Source: Polaromonas sp. (GTDB lineage: Bacteria > Pseudomonadota > Gammaproteobacteria > Burkholderiales > Burkholderiaceae_C). From it: a DNA stretch of 64,000 nt. Within the stretch, counting starts at the first letter, position 1. Every line of letters starts with the position of its first letter. The DNA lies in contig NZ_JACPOF010000021.1 of assembly GCF_016185115.1 (NCBI RefSeq), positions 392,752-456,751 of the forward strand. The letters are read 5' to 3'. Position numbers and translations under genes: made by a program. Below, piece by piece: positions 46,490-54,694 of this stretch. Below the pieces are notes generated by a model. It saw nothing but the letters and a program-made list of their open reading frames with translations. It was not told the origin of the DNA and searched no databases.

Positions 46490-47218
46490 ATGACAGCCCT
46501 GCGTCCGGCCACACTGCTTTCTGTTATTTTTCTGGCCGCATGCGCCAGCCCGCCACCAGCCCCCACACCGCGCGGTGAAGCGCAGGGTGCGGCCATGACC
46601 TCCTCAGAACTGGCGCAGTCCGACATCAACCGCATGGCCACGCTGGGCATGCGTGACAACATCGACAGTTTGCTGCGCCTGGCCGACAAGCTCTACCGCC
46701 GCAACCCTGCTGAATGGCGCAAGGCGGGTGCCAGCCGCGAGGCGGTGCTTGAGAAACTGCGCGCCACGATTGCCTCGCAGGCGCCCTGGCCAGAACTTCA
46801 GGGGCGGCGGGACATTGCAGCACTGTCACTCGCACTCGGACCCGACTTCAGGGGTGACCGCGTGGCCGCATTTATCTATGCCAGTGCCGACATGCTGATC
46901 ACGGCGCATGGCGGCAGGACCACCTTCTACCTCACCGACCCCCTCGATGCACAGTACGTCTACAACGCGGCGCGCAACATCGAGATCGCGGTCTGGATGC
47001 TGTCGAACCGGCGCAACGCCGCAGGCCAGCCATTGCTGCTGGCCGACGAGATCACTGAACGTGAACGCAACCTGAGTTTTGAGCGCGAGTTCGGCAAGAT
47101 CATCGGCCGCCTCGACCTGCTGGCCGTGGTGCTGACCGAGAAGACCCGGCGGGCTGTCATCACCTATGTGCAGAACTTGTTGGGCGGCACTTTCCTGCAG
47201 TTTTTACCCGTCAGATAG
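46490..47218 (+). CDS. Putative lipoprotein, unknown function
   Basis: A 242-residue protein with a lipoprotein signal peptide (LRPATLLSVIFLAAC, lipobox LAAC, Cys about 19) and a Pro-rich linker. The main domain is helical with DNIDSLLRLADKLYRRNPAEW and the repeated AQYVYNAARNIEIAVWML, NLLGGTFLQFLPV. I do not recognise a family name. It is 8 bp after the hydrolase, so co-transcribed. A family-A repeat follows at the 3' side. Confidence 0.8.
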   Translation: MTALRPATLLSVIFLAACASPPPAPTPRGEAQGAAMTSSELAQSDINRMATLGMRDNIDSLLRLADKLYRRNPAEWRKAGASREAVLEKLRATIASQAPWPELQGRRDIAALSLALGPDFRGDRVAAFIYASADMLITAHGGRTTFYLTDPLDAQYVYNAARNIEIAVWMLSNRRNAAGQPLLLADEITERERNLSFEREFGKIIGRLDLLAVVLTEKTRRAVITYVQNLLGGTFLQFLPVR

Positions 47219-47274
47219 CCAGCGGGCAATAACGAAGCTGTACCTGTGCAAGCAGAGCCGCGGAACCGGCTTCG

Positions 47275-47362
47275 CCGGGCCGCAGGCGAACGGCCCCCGA
47301 GGGGGGGCAGGGAGTTACACGCAGTGAACGACCGTGGGGGCCATATCCTTACCGTGGGGGCC
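47275..47362 (+). repeat. Palindromic element family A, upstream of hemE
   Basis: The element reads GCCGGGCCGC, GGCCCCCGAGGGGGGGCAG, GTTACACGCAGTGA and CGTGGGGGCC, followed by a second short ACCGTGGGGGCC (47351-47362), i.e. a partial duplication of its end. It lies between the lipoprotein stop and hemE ATG (47380), in non-coding DNA, 17 bp before the start codon. It could form a hairpin in the hemE leader. Confidence 0.75.
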
Positions 47363-47379
47363 ACACCTACAATCAGGGC

Positions 47380-48489
47380 ATGTTTGCACCTCTCGAAAAC
47401 GATACTTTTTTGCGCGCATGCATGCGCCAGGCCACAGAGCACACCCCCGTCTGGCTGATGCGCCAGGCCGGCCGTTACCTGCCCGAATACCGCGCCACGC
47501 GCGCGCAGGCCGGCAGCTTCATGGGCCTGGCCACCAACACCGGTTACGCGACGGAAGTCACCCTGCAACCGCTGGAGCGCTACAAGCTGGACGCGGCCAT
47601 CCTGTTCAGCGACATCCTGACGATTCCCGATGCCATGGGCCTGGGCCTGTCATTTGCGCTTGGCGAAGGCCCGAAGTTTGCGCATGCGGTGCGCGACGAA
47701 GCTGCAGTCGCCAAACTGCAGGTGCCCGACATGAACAAGCTGCGTTATGTGTTTGACGCAGTGACCTCCATTCGCAAGGCGCTCAAGGGCCGTGTGCCGC
47801 TGATCGGCTTTTCCGGCAGCCCCTGGACGCTGGCCTGCTACATGGTCGAAGGCGCGGGCTCTGATGACTACCGCCTGGTCAAGACCATGCTGTACCAGCG
47901 CCCTGACCTGATGCACAAAATGCTGGCCATCAATGCCGACTCCGTGGCCGCCTACCTGAATGCGCAGATTGAAGCCGGCGCGCAGGCCGTGATGATTTTT
48001 GACAGCTGGGGCGGTGTGCTGGCCGATGCGGCTTTCCATGAGTTCAGCCTGGCCTATACAAAGCGCGTTCTGGCCCAGCTCAAGCGCGAACATGAGGGTG
48101 TGGTCATTCCGCGCCTGGTTTTCACCAAGGGCGGCGGTCTCTGGCTTGAAGCCATGGGCGAGCTTGACTGCGAGGTGCTGGGCCTGGACTGGACGGTCAA
48201 CCTGGCCAATGCCCGCGCGCTGGTGGGTGAGACCGGAGCAAAGGCCAAAGCACTGCAGGGCAATCTCGACCCCAATGTGTTGTTTGCCAACCCGGCACAG
48301 GTCGAAGCTGAAGTGGCGAAGGTGCTGGACAGCTTCGGCAAGCCGCACATGGACACTTCAAAACCCGGACCAACGCATATTTTCAACCTCGGCCACGGCA
48401 TCAGCCAGCACACGCCGCCTGAAAATGTGGAGGTGCTGGTGAACGCAGTGCACACTCACTCTCGCAAAATGCGCAGCCCTGCAGGCTGA
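47380..48489 (+). CDS. hemE: Uroporphyrinogen decarboxylase
   Basis: A 369-residue HemE, which removes four carboxyls from uroporphyrinogen III to coproporphyrinogen III in haem synthesis. Family motifs are [16 protein letters not shown] (catalytic Arg region), [14 protein letters not shown] (key Asp) and [19 protein letters not shown], with the C-terminal [17 protein letters not shown]. The 5' leader carries a family-A palindromic element. Confidence 0.97.
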   Translation: MFAPLENDTFLRACMRQATEHTPVWLMRQAGRYLPEYRATRAQAGSFMGLATNTGYATEVTLQPLERYKLDAAILFSDILTIPDAMGLGLSFALGEGPKFAHAVRDEAAVAKLQVPDMNKLRYVFDAVTSIRKALKGRVPLIGFSGSPWTLACYMVEGAGSDDYRLVKTMLYQRPDLMHKMLAINADSVAAYLNAQIEAGAQAVMIFDSWGGVLADAAFHEFSLAYTKRVLAQLKREHEGVVIPRLVFTKGGGLWLEAMGELDCEVLGLDWTVNLANARALVGETGAKAKALQGNLDPNVLFANPAQVEAEVAKVLDSFGKPHMDTSKPGPTHIFNLGHGISQHTPPENVEVLVNAVHTHSRKMRSPAG

Positions 48490-48573
48490 AGCGCTTTTTT
48501 CACCCTTGTTTATGCGGGTTTTCAGGCCGTTTTTGGTCACCGCTAGCACAAAACCTGCTTTGCGCCGCGAGAC

Positions 48574-48582
48574 TTATGCACA
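48574..48582 (+). promoter_or_regulatory. DnaA-box match 1
   Basis: TTATGCACA fits the TTATnCACA consensus for DnaA and is 291 bp before the priA ATG. It overlaps a CACAAAATTTGTG palindrome. A 9-mer with one free base can occur by chance, but the second one nearby strengthens it. Confidence 0.45.
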
Positions 48583-48760
48583 AAATTTGTGTTGCGGTGC
48601 GGCAAGACCTGGCATGTGCGCGGGCGAACGCTATCAAAGCCATAGCGCCGCTAAGTCATTGATTCATATAGCTTCTTTAAATTGCTTTTTTTCCGGGCAA
48701 TCTGGCAAAACCCTTGATTTACAAGGCTTTGGCCGCTTCGAAGGCGATCTATCAACAAAG

Positions 48761-48769
48761 TTATCCACA
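48761..48769 (+). promoter_or_regulatory. DnaA-box match 2
   Basis: TTATCCACA is the strongest DnaA-box sequence. It is 95 bp before the priA start and followed by GAAAAG, as in many origin-type boxes. DnaA might control priA; an origin is unlikely because no dnaA or dnaN gene is near. Confidence 0.55.
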
Positions 48770-48864
48770 GAAAAGTCGAAGATCTCTAAAGCACCATCAA
48801 ATCAAGCACTTAGAGCGCTTTTTGCAAGTGTTTATGTAGCTATGGCAACAAGTGCTTACCCGTC

Positions 48865-51051
48865 ATGAGCCACTGGCTGGATGTTGTTGTCGCCGCCCCC
48901 GCGCACAGTGCGATCGCCGGACCCCTGACCTACCAGAGTCAATCACCACTGGCCGACGGTACTCTGGTGCGCGTGCCGCTGGGCCGCCGCGAGGTGCTGG
49001 GCGTTGTCTGGGAAAACCGCGAAGGCAGCGGCGATCTGCTGGAGATGCAGACCAAAAGCATCGCTGGCGCGCTCGTAGGGCTGGACCCGTTGCCCGCCAC
49101 CTGGCGCAAGCTGGTCGGGTTCACCGCGGCCTACTACCAGCGCTCGCTGGGCGAGGTGGCGCTGGCCGCCCTGCCGCCGCAACTGCGCGATATGACGGCG
49201 GTGCAGCTGGCGCGGCGCCTCAAGCGTCCGCAAACTGACTCCAGCCACGAACAGCGACCCAGCGGCGTTGAACTGAGCACGCAGCAGCTTGAAGCGCTGG
49301 CCGGTTTTGAGGCCGATGCCCGCCCGGCATTGCTGTTTGGCGCCACCGGCAGCGGAAAGACCGAGGTCTACCTGCATGCGGCGGAAAAGGTGCTGGCAGA
49401 GGACCCGGCCGCCCAGGTGCTGGTGATGGTGCCCGAGATCAACCTCACGCCGCAGCTGCAGGCGCGCTTCCAGGAACGTTTTGCGCACCTCGGGAAAGAG
49501 CGTGTGGTGTCGCTGCACAGCGGCCTGACGCCGGCGCAGCGCCTGAAAAGCTGGCTGTCGGCCCACGCCGGCCATGCGCGCCTGATTCTCGGCACACGCA
49601 TGGCCATCCTGGCTTCCATGCCCAGGCTGCGGCTCATCGTGGTCGATGAAGAACACGACCCCAGCTACAAGCAGCAGGAAGGCGCGCGCTATTCGGCGCG
49701 CGACCTGGCGGTGTACCGGGCGAAACTGGAAACCGAAGAAGCTGGTGAAGGCGAAGTGTGCAAGGTCATGCTCGGCTCGGCCACGCCTTCGCTCGAAAGC
49801 TGGCAGGCGACCATCGCGGGCCGCTACCAGCGCTTAAGCATGAGTGAGCGCGTTGGCTCTTCGACAATATCCAGCGAAGATGCCGGCCGCAGCGCCGGGC
49901 CGCCCCAAGCGAGGCCTGCCCCCTCGGGGGGCAGAGAGCTACACGCAGTGAGCAAACGTGGGGGCCTGCCGTTGGTCAGGGGCGTGGACATGAACCACCA
50001 GCCCAAACATGCGGTGATCGCGCCGCCCCTGCTCGATGCGATTGCCCAGCGCGTGGCGCGCGGCGAACAATCCCTTATTTTTTTGAACCGCCGCGGTTAC
50101 GCGCCCGTGCTGGCCTGCCATGACTGCGGCTGGAAAAGTGAATGCCCGCACTGCAGCGCCTACCGCGTCTTCCACAAGATAGACCGCACGCTGCGCTGCC
50201 ACCACTGCGGCTTTACCGAGCGTGTACCGCGCGCCTGCCCGAGCTGCGGCAACATCGACATCGCGCCTGTGGGCCGCGGCACCGAGCGTCTGGAAGAACA
50301 TCTGGCCGAACTGCTCGCAGGGGTGAAGCGGCCCGACGGCGGCGCGGTGCGCATTGCGCGCATAGACGCCGACACCACTCGGCTGAAAGGCGCGCTCGAA
50401 TCACAGCTGGCAAGCGTGCATTCCGGCGAGGTCGATGTACTGGTCGGCACGCAGATGATCGCCAAGGGCCATGACTTCAGACACATCACGCTGGTCGCCG
50501 CCATCAACCCCGACGGCGCCCTGTTCTCCAGCGACTTCCGTGCACCCGAACGCCTCTTCAGCCTGTTGATGCAGGCCGCAGGCCGTGCGGGGCGCGATGC
50601 GAAACACAGCGAAGCCAGCGAGATGTGGGTGCAGACCTTTCACCCGACGCATCCGCTGTTCGCGGCCCTCAAGGCGCATGACTACCCCAAGTTTGCCGAC
50701 CAGCAACTCGCTGAGCGCCAGGCGGCAGGCATGTCGCCCTTCGGCTATTCCGCACTGGTGCGCGCCGAGGCCAAAGAGCAATCTGTCGCACAGGGGTTTT
50801 TGAATGCTGCGGCGGCCGCCGTGGCGCTGGAAGAAGAGCACCCGCAGGTGATGGCCTACCCGGCCGTGCCCATGATGATCCAGCGGGTGGCGAACATTGA
50901 ACGTGCGCAGATGCTGGTGGAAAGTTCTTCTCGTGTGGCATTGCAGAGGTTTTTGTCGGCCTGGCAGCCTGTGCTGTTTGAGACTCGCCGGCAGGACGGG
51001 TTCAAGAGTCTTGTGAGGTGGGCTGTGGATGTGGACCCTATTGCGATTTAG
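48865..51051 (+). CDS. priA: Primosomal protein N' (replication restart helicase) with an internal repeat-derived insert
   Basis: A 728-residue PriA that reloads the replicative helicase at stalled forks. Domains: N-terminal DNA-binding part (~1-110), helicase with Walker A GATGSGKT (159-166) and DEEH (261-264), zinc-binding region with four Cys-x2-Cys pairs (CHDC, CPHC, CHHC, CPSC), and motifs VLVGTQMIAKGHDF and QAAGRAGR. Residues ~340-368 ([27 protein letters not shown]) come from a family-A element inserted in frame between ERVG and LPLVRGVDM, a linker before the zinc region. Confidence 0.96.
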   Translation: MSHWLDVVVAAPAHSAIAGPLTYQSQSPLADGTLVRVPLGRREVLGVVWENREGSGDLLEMQTKSIAGALVGLDPLPATWRKLVGFTAAYYQRSLGEVALAALPPQLRDMTAVQLARRLKRPQTDSSHEQRPSGVELSTQQLEALAGFEADARPALLFGATGSGKTEVYLHAAEKVLAEDPAAQVLVMVPEINLTPQLQARFQERFAHLGKERVVSLHSGLTPAQRLKSWLSAHAGHARLILGTRMAILASMPRLRLIVVDEEHDPSYKQQEGARYSARDLAVYRAKLETEEAGEGEVCKVMLGSATPSLESWQATIAGRYQRLSMSERVGSSTISSEDAGRSAGPPQARPAPSGGRELHAVSKRGGLPLVRGVDMNHQPKHAVIAPPLLDAIAQRVARGEQSLIFLNRRGYAPVLACHDCGWKSECPHCSAYRVFHKIDRTLRCHHCGFTERVPRACPSCGNIDIAPVGRGTERLEEHLAELLAGVKRPDGGAVRIARIDADTTRLKGALESQLASVHSGEVDVLVGTQMIAKGHDFRHITLVAAINPDGALFSSDFRAPERLFSLLMQAAGRAGRDAKHSEASEMWVQTFHPTHPLFAALKAHDYPKFADQQLAERQAAGMSPFGYSALVRAEAKEQSVAQGFLNAAAAAVALEEEHPQVMAYPAVPMMIQRVANIERAQMLVESSSRVALQRFLSAWQPVLFETRRQDGFKSLVRWAVDVDPIAI
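49882..49966 (+). repeat. Palindromic element family A inside priA
   Basis: It reads GCCGGCCGCAGC, GCCGGGCCGCCCCAAGC, GCCCCCTCGGGGGGCAG, AGCTACACGCAGTGA and CGTGGGGGCC, and matches the copy at 52757-52845 at most positions. The centre CCCCCTCGGGGG is an inverted repeat, and the ends are complementary in part. It adds about 28 in-frame residues to PriA. Confidence 0.85.
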
Positions 51052-51081
51052 CTCGCTGCAGCTTCCCTCCTGAACGACATG

Positions 51082-51149
51082 TTTGCCCTTCACTGCCAGC
51101 CCGGGTTTTCGCCCCGGCGGGCGAGCCCGGCTTCTGCGTGAAGGGCAAA
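51082..51149. repeat. Long hairpin between priA and oxyR, family D copy 2
   Basis: TTTGCCCTTCAC (51082-51093) pairs perfectly with GTGAAGGGCAAA (51138-51149), and an inner part pairs AGCCCGGG (51098-51105) with CCCGGCT, giving a 68-nt stem-loop. The right half matches the element at 31465-31512. There is no T-run on the plus strand, though AAAAT follows; possibly a repeat acting as a transcription boundary. Confidence 0.65.
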
Positions 51150-51218
51150 ATACCCAACTCCAGAAAGCCCTTCCCCAGAACAGCCTCCGCTGCAGGCGAA
51201 AAGCAGCACAATAAGCCC

Positions 51219-52205
51219 ATGACGCTGACCGAACTCAAATACATCGTCGCAGTCGCCCGGGAGAAACACTTTGGCAAGGGCGCAGACGCCTGCCATGTCT
51301 CCCAGCCCACCCTCAGCGTGGCCATCAAGAAGCTGGAGGAAGAGCTCCAGGTCAAGCTCTTCGAGCGCAACGCCAATGAGATCACCGTCACCCCGCTGGG
51401 CGAAGAAATCGTCCGCCAGGCGCAGAGCGTTCTGGAGCAGGCGGACAACATCCGCGAAATTGCCCGCCGCGGCAAGGACCCGCTGGCGGGCGCGCTTCGT
51501 CTGGGCGTGATTTACACAATCGGCCCCTATTTGCTGCCCGACCTGGTGCGGCAGATGATTTCACTCAACCCGCAGATGCCGCTCATGCTGCAGGAGAACT
51601 TCACCGTCAAACTGCTGGAGGAACTGCGCAACGGCGAGATCGACTGCGCCATCCTGGCCGAACCTTTCCCCGACACCAACCTGGCAATTGCGCCGCTGTA
51701 TGACGAGCCCTTCATGGCGGCCGTGCCCAGCTCGCATCACCTGGCCTCACGCAAAAGCATCACGGCCGAAGAGATCAAGAAGGAAACCATGCTGCTGCTC
51801 GGCAACGGCCACTGCTTTCGTGACCACGTGCTCGAGGCGTGCCCCGAGTTCGCACGCTTTTCAAGCAGTGCCGATGGCATCAGCAAGAGTTTTGAAGGCT
51901 CGTCGCTGGAGACCATCAAGCACATGGTGGCGGCCGGCATGGGCATCACGCTGGTGCCGCGCCTGGGTGTGCCGAAAGAGGCGCTGATTGAGCCCCCCAA
52001 AGGCAAAAAAGGAAAGGCCACCACCGCAGCAACCGTCGCTGCCGAGCAGCCGTCCTTCATCAAATACCTGCCCTTCGAGGGCCACATCCCCGGCCGGCGC
52101 GTGGTGCTGGCCTGGCGGCGCAGCTTCACGCGGTATGAAGCGATTGCTGCCCTGCGCAATGCGATCTACGCCTGCGAGCTGCCGGGCGTGACGCGGCTGT
52201 CCTGA
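51219..52205 (+). CDS. oxyR: Hydrogen-peroxide sensing LysR-type regulator OxyR
   Basis: A 328-residue OxyR; the start is ATG 51219 ([22 protein letters not shown]). An N-terminal LysR helix-turn-helix ([18 protein letters not shown]) and the effector domain carry the redox cysteines Cys199 and Cys208 ([14 protein letters not shown]), at the same spacing as in Escherichia coli OxyR. Oxidised OxyR activates catalase, peroxidase and dps genes. The dps gene follows after 43 bp on the same strand, fitting this role. A short Lys/Ala-rich insert ([19 protein letters not shown]) is near the C-terminus. Confidence 0.96.
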   Translation: MTLTELKYIVAVAREKHFGKGADACHVSQPTLSVAIKKLEEELQVKLFERNANEITVTPLGEEIVRQAQSVLEQADNIREIARRGKDPLAGALRLGVIYTIGPYLLPDLVRQMISLNPQMPLMLQENFTVKLLEELRNGEIDCAILAEPFPDTNLAIAPLYDEPFMAAVPSSHHLASRKSITAEEIKKETMLLLGNGHCFRDHVLEACPEFARFSSSADGISKSFEGSSLETIKHMVAAGMGITLVPRLGVPKEALIEPPKGKKGKATTAATVAAEQPSFIKYLPFEGHIPGRRVVLAWRRSFTRYEAIAALRNAIYACELPGVTRLS

Positions 52206-52248
52206 TTTTGTAAAGTACCTTCCCGGACAATTATTCAGAGGAAAAACC

Positions 52249-52746
52249 ATGGCAAAAATCGCAAAACCCGCACCCGGCATCAACATAGGCATCAGCGAGA
52301 AAGACCGCGCCGCGATAGCCAAAGGCCTTTCCCGCCTGCTGGCAGACACCTACACGCTCTACCTCACGACGCACAATTTCCACTGGAACGTCACCGGCCC
52401 GATGTTCAACACCCTGCACCTGATGTTCATGACGCAGTACACCGAACTCTGGACTGCGGTGGACCCGATTGCCGAACGCATACGCTCGCTCGGCCATCCC
52501 GCGCCCGGCTCGTATGCCCAGTTCAGCAAGCTGGCCTCTGTGCCTGATGTGCCGGTCACGCCACCCAAGGCGCTGGAGATGGTGCGTATTCTTGTACAGG
52601 GGCATGAAGCCGTGGCACGCACCGCGAGAGAGCTGTTTCCCGTGGCCGACAAGGCGAGCGACGAGCCGACCGCTGATCTGTTGACACAGCGCTTGACCGT
52701 GCACGAGCAGACCGCGTGGATGCTGCGCTCCTTGCTTGAGGAATAG
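52249..52746 (+). CDS. dps: Dps family DNA-protecting ferritin-like protein
   Basis: A 165-residue Dps, which forms a 12-subunit cage that oxidises iron with peroxide and protects DNA. Ferroxidase-site residues are seen: His in NFHWNVTG, His in TLHLMF, and Asp/Glu in [22 protein letters not shown] precedes the ATG. It is immediately downstream of oxyR, consistent with peroxide induction. The N-terminal tail has Lys residues (AKIAKPAPG) usable for DNA contact. Confidence 0.93.
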   Translation: MAKIAKPAPGINIGISEKDRAAIAKGLSRLLADTYTLYLTTHNFHWNVTGPMFNTLHLMFMTQYTELWTAVDPIAERIRSLGHPAPGSYAQFSKLASVPDVPVTPPKALEMVRILVQGHEAVARTARELFPVADKASDEPTADLLTQRLTVHEQTAWMLRSLLEE

Positions 52747-52749
52747 GCC

Positions 52750-53682
52750 GTGAACGAAGCGGACGTGCGCCGCGCCGGGCCGCCCCAAGCAAGCACAGCC
52801 CCCTCGGGGGGCAGCGCATTACACAAAGTGAAAAGCGTGGGGGCTCTTTATTTGCAACTGATCCGCTGGGACCGCCCGGCGGGTTGGTTGTTGTTGCTCT
52901 GGCCGGGTCTTTCCGCGTTGTGGATTGCCTCGCACGGTTTTCCGGGTTGGCACCTGCTGGCAGTATTCACGCTGGGCACCTTCCTGATGCGCAGCGCGGG
53001 GTGTTGCCTGAACGATGTGGCCGACCGCGACTTCGACAAACACGTCAAACGCACGGCCCAGCGGCCGGTGACCAGCGGCAAGCTTTCCAGCAAAGAGGCG
53101 CTGGCCTTAGGCGCTGTGCTGGCCCTGCTGGCTTTCGGCCTGGTACTGACGACCAACATCACCACCATTTACTGGTCGTTCGCCGCGCTGGCCGTGACGC
53201 TGGTCTACCCGTTCGCCAAGCGTTACGTTTCGATGCCGCAGGCGGTGCTGGGCGTGGCTTTCAGCTTCGGCATTCCGATGGCATTTGCAGCGGTGCAGTC
53301 GCGTGTGCCCATGCTGGCCTGGGTGCTGCTGCTGGGAAACCTGTTCTGGGTAATTGCCTACGACACCGAATACGCCATGGTGGACAGGGACGATGACCTG
53401 CTGATCGGCATGAAAACATCGGCCATCACGCTGGGGCGTTTTGATGTGGCGGCGGTGATGTTCTGTTATGCGGCTTTTCTCTGCATCTGGGTGGCGGCAC
53501 TGTGGCCGCGCCAGCAGCCCCTGCTGTTTTTGCTGGGCATTGCGGCTGCGGCCTTGCAGGCGGCATGGCATTTCACCTTGATTCGCGGGCGTGGGCGTGA
53601 GGGCTGCTTCAGGGCTTTCCGTCTGAACCACTGGGTCGGGTTTGCCGTGTTTGCGGGTGTGGTGCTGTCGTCCTTGCCCTGA
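52750..53682 (+). CDS. ubiA: 4-Hydroxybenzoate polyprenyltransferase with repeat-derived N-terminus
   Basis: A 310-residue UbiA, an integral membrane enzyme that attaches the polyprenyl tail in ubiquinone synthesis. The two Asp-rich motifs are present ([11 protein letters not shown] and DRDDD in [11 protein letters not shown]), with about eight membrane helices. The GTG start at 52750 is 3 bp after the dps stop, and the first ~32 residues ([24 protein letters not shown]) come from a family-A element. The family sequence starts at [21 protein letters not shown], so the true start might be a later codon; none of ATG type precedes it. Confidence 0.93.
   Translation: MNEADVRRAGPPQASTAPSGGSALHKVKSVGALYLQLIRWDRPAGWLLLLWPGLSALWIASHGFPGWHLLAVFTLGTFLMRSAGCCLNDVADRDFDKHVKRTAQRPVTSGKLSSKEALALGAVLALLAFGLVLTTNITTIYWSFAALAVTLVYPFAKRYVSMPQAVLGVAFSFGIPMAFAAVQSRVPMLAWVLLLGNLFWVIAYDTEYAMVDRDDDLLIGMKTSAITLGRFDVAAVMFCYAAFLCIWVAALWPRQQPLLFLLGIAAAALQAAWHFTLIRGRGREGCFRAFRLNHWVGFAVFAGVVLSSLP
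52757..52845 (+). repeat. Palindromic element family A at the ubiA 5' end
   Basis: The element GCGCCGGGCCGCCCCAAGC, GCCCCCTCGGGGGGCAG, TTACACAAAGTGA, GCGTGGGGGCT matches the priA copy closely. It lies across the first codons of ubiA; the reading frame through it stays open. It is the same orientation as in priA and hemE. Confidence 0.85.
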
Positions 53683-53711
53683 GGGTTTGACGAGACGGAT
53701 CAAGGCAATAA

Positions 53712-53736
53712 AAAAGGCCCGCAATGCGGGCCTTTT
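53712..53736. terminator. Bidirectional terminator between ubiA and DUF4148 genes
   Basis: AAAAGGCCCGCA (53712-53723) pairs with TGCGGGCCTTTT (53725-53736). Each strand reads GC-rich stem then T-run, so it serves both the ubiA transcript and the convergent minus-strand DUF4148 transcript. Confidence 0.85.
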
Positions 53737-53780
53737 AATTTCACTATCAGTCTGGCAAGGCGCCAGACAGCGACAGGACA

Positions 53781-54095
53781 TTAACGGTAGATCTTGCGGT
53801 TGCTGCCGTCCAGGATCACGTAGTGACGTGCTTCCTCGCGCACTGCAGCGCGGGTCAGGTTGCTGGCTTCAGCAGGTGCAGCAGCAAAAGCGGCTTCCTG
53901 GCTGACGGCCACGGCGCCGGACTGGCGTGCTGCCAGGTAGTTGGCCTGCACTTCTGCGCGGGTCACGTTGCTGGCCGAGACCTCAGGGCGGATAGCCAGG
54001 GCGGCTTCACCGGACAGGCCAGATTGTGCAAAAGCGCTGGCGCCAGAGAGGGCTGCAACTGCGAAGAGGGCGGAGGCGACAAATTTCGTGTTCAT
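53781..54095 (-). CDS. DUF4148 domain exported protein, paralogue 1
   Basis: A 104-residue predicted periplasmic protein. The start is ATG 54095 with AAGGAAAC upstream. The signal peptide (NTKFVASALFAVAALSGASAFAQ) is followed by a short helical repeat pattern, SNVTRAEVQANYLAARQSG and SNLTRAAVREEARHYV. This is the DUF4148 motif (TRAxVxxxYxxAR) seen as small exported proteins in Burkholderiales, function unknown. It is about half identical by eye to the next gene. Confidence 0.88.
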   Translation of the reverse strand: MNTKFVASALFAVAALSGASAFAQSGLSGEAALAIRPEVSASNVTRAEVQANYLAARQSGAVAVSQEAAFAAAPAEASNLTRAAVREEARHYVILDGSNRKIYR

Positions 54096-54147
54096 GATGA
54101 GTTTCCTTTGAATGAATGTTTTTGCTTGTTTTGATAAATCAGCTGGT

Positions 54148-54456
54148 TCAGATCGTGCTGTTGCCGATCTGGGCAGCGCGGGCCGACACAACAGCGTCGT
54201 TGCGCACTTCAGCGCGGGTCACCACGCTGGCAGCTGCAGGGGCGGCTGCAAAAGCGCCTTCCTGGCTGGCGGCGACCTTGCCGGCCTGGCGGGCTTGCAG
54301 GTAGTCGTTTTGCACCTGTGCGCGGGTCACGTTGCTGCTGGAAGCGACGGGGCGGATGGCCAGGGCAGCTTCGCCGGAGAGGTTTTGTGCAAAAGCGCTG
54401 GCGCCGGTCAATGCGGAGAGAGCGATAACGGTAGAAGCGATCAGTTTCGAGTTCAT
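54148..54456 (-). CDS. DUF4148 domain exported protein, paralogue 2
   Basis: A 102-residue exported protein with signal peptide (NSKLIASTVIALSALTGASAFAQ) and the SSNVTRAQVQNDYLQARQAG and SVVTRAEVRNDAVV motifs of DUF4148. AAGGAAAT precedes ATG 54456. It is directly upstream of its paralogue, separated by 52 bp, indicating a local tandem duplication; both share the terminator at 53712. The gap to LysR (54457-54694) has no clear motif by eye beyond AT-rich sequence. Confidence 0.88.
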   Translation of the reverse strand: MNSKLIASTVIALSALTGASAFAQNLSGEAALAIRPVASSSNVTRAQVQNDYLQARQAGKVAASQEGAFAAAPAAASVVTRAEVRNDAVVSARAAQIGNSTI

Positions 54457-54694
54457 GATGAATTTCCTTTGGAATAAAACAGTTTTTAGTACCTATCCAG
54501 TTATCGTCGCTTTGAGGTGTGATCCCCTGGCTGTCCAACTGGCCTCGGTGAGTCGCCTGTTTGGTTTCGGCTCATCGATGACTGAACTTTAGGGTTTACC
54601 CGGCAAATGAAAAACCCCCGCGGGGACAATACATCGTTGCAGAAACCGTAATAATTGCGTAAAGCTATCGCGGCGATTGTTAAAAAAGGTGTGT

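Larger units (their letters stand above)
48490..48864. other. 375-bp intergenic region before priA
   Basis: No open frame of convincing composition is present. Two exact DnaA-box-type 9-mers lie here (48574 and 48761), plus the palindrome CACAAAATTTGTG (48579-48591) that overlaps the first, and a small hairpin, GCTATCAAAGCCATAGC (48630-48646), reminiscent of the family-B start. The section from 48660 to 48864 is AT-rich relative to its neighbours and probably holds the priA promoter. Confidence 0.55.

Noticed and set aside
48574..48769. A chromosomal replication origin
   Set aside because: Only two DnaA boxes are present and there is no dnaA, dnaN, gidA or AT-rich 13-mer cluster; gene control is the simpler reading.
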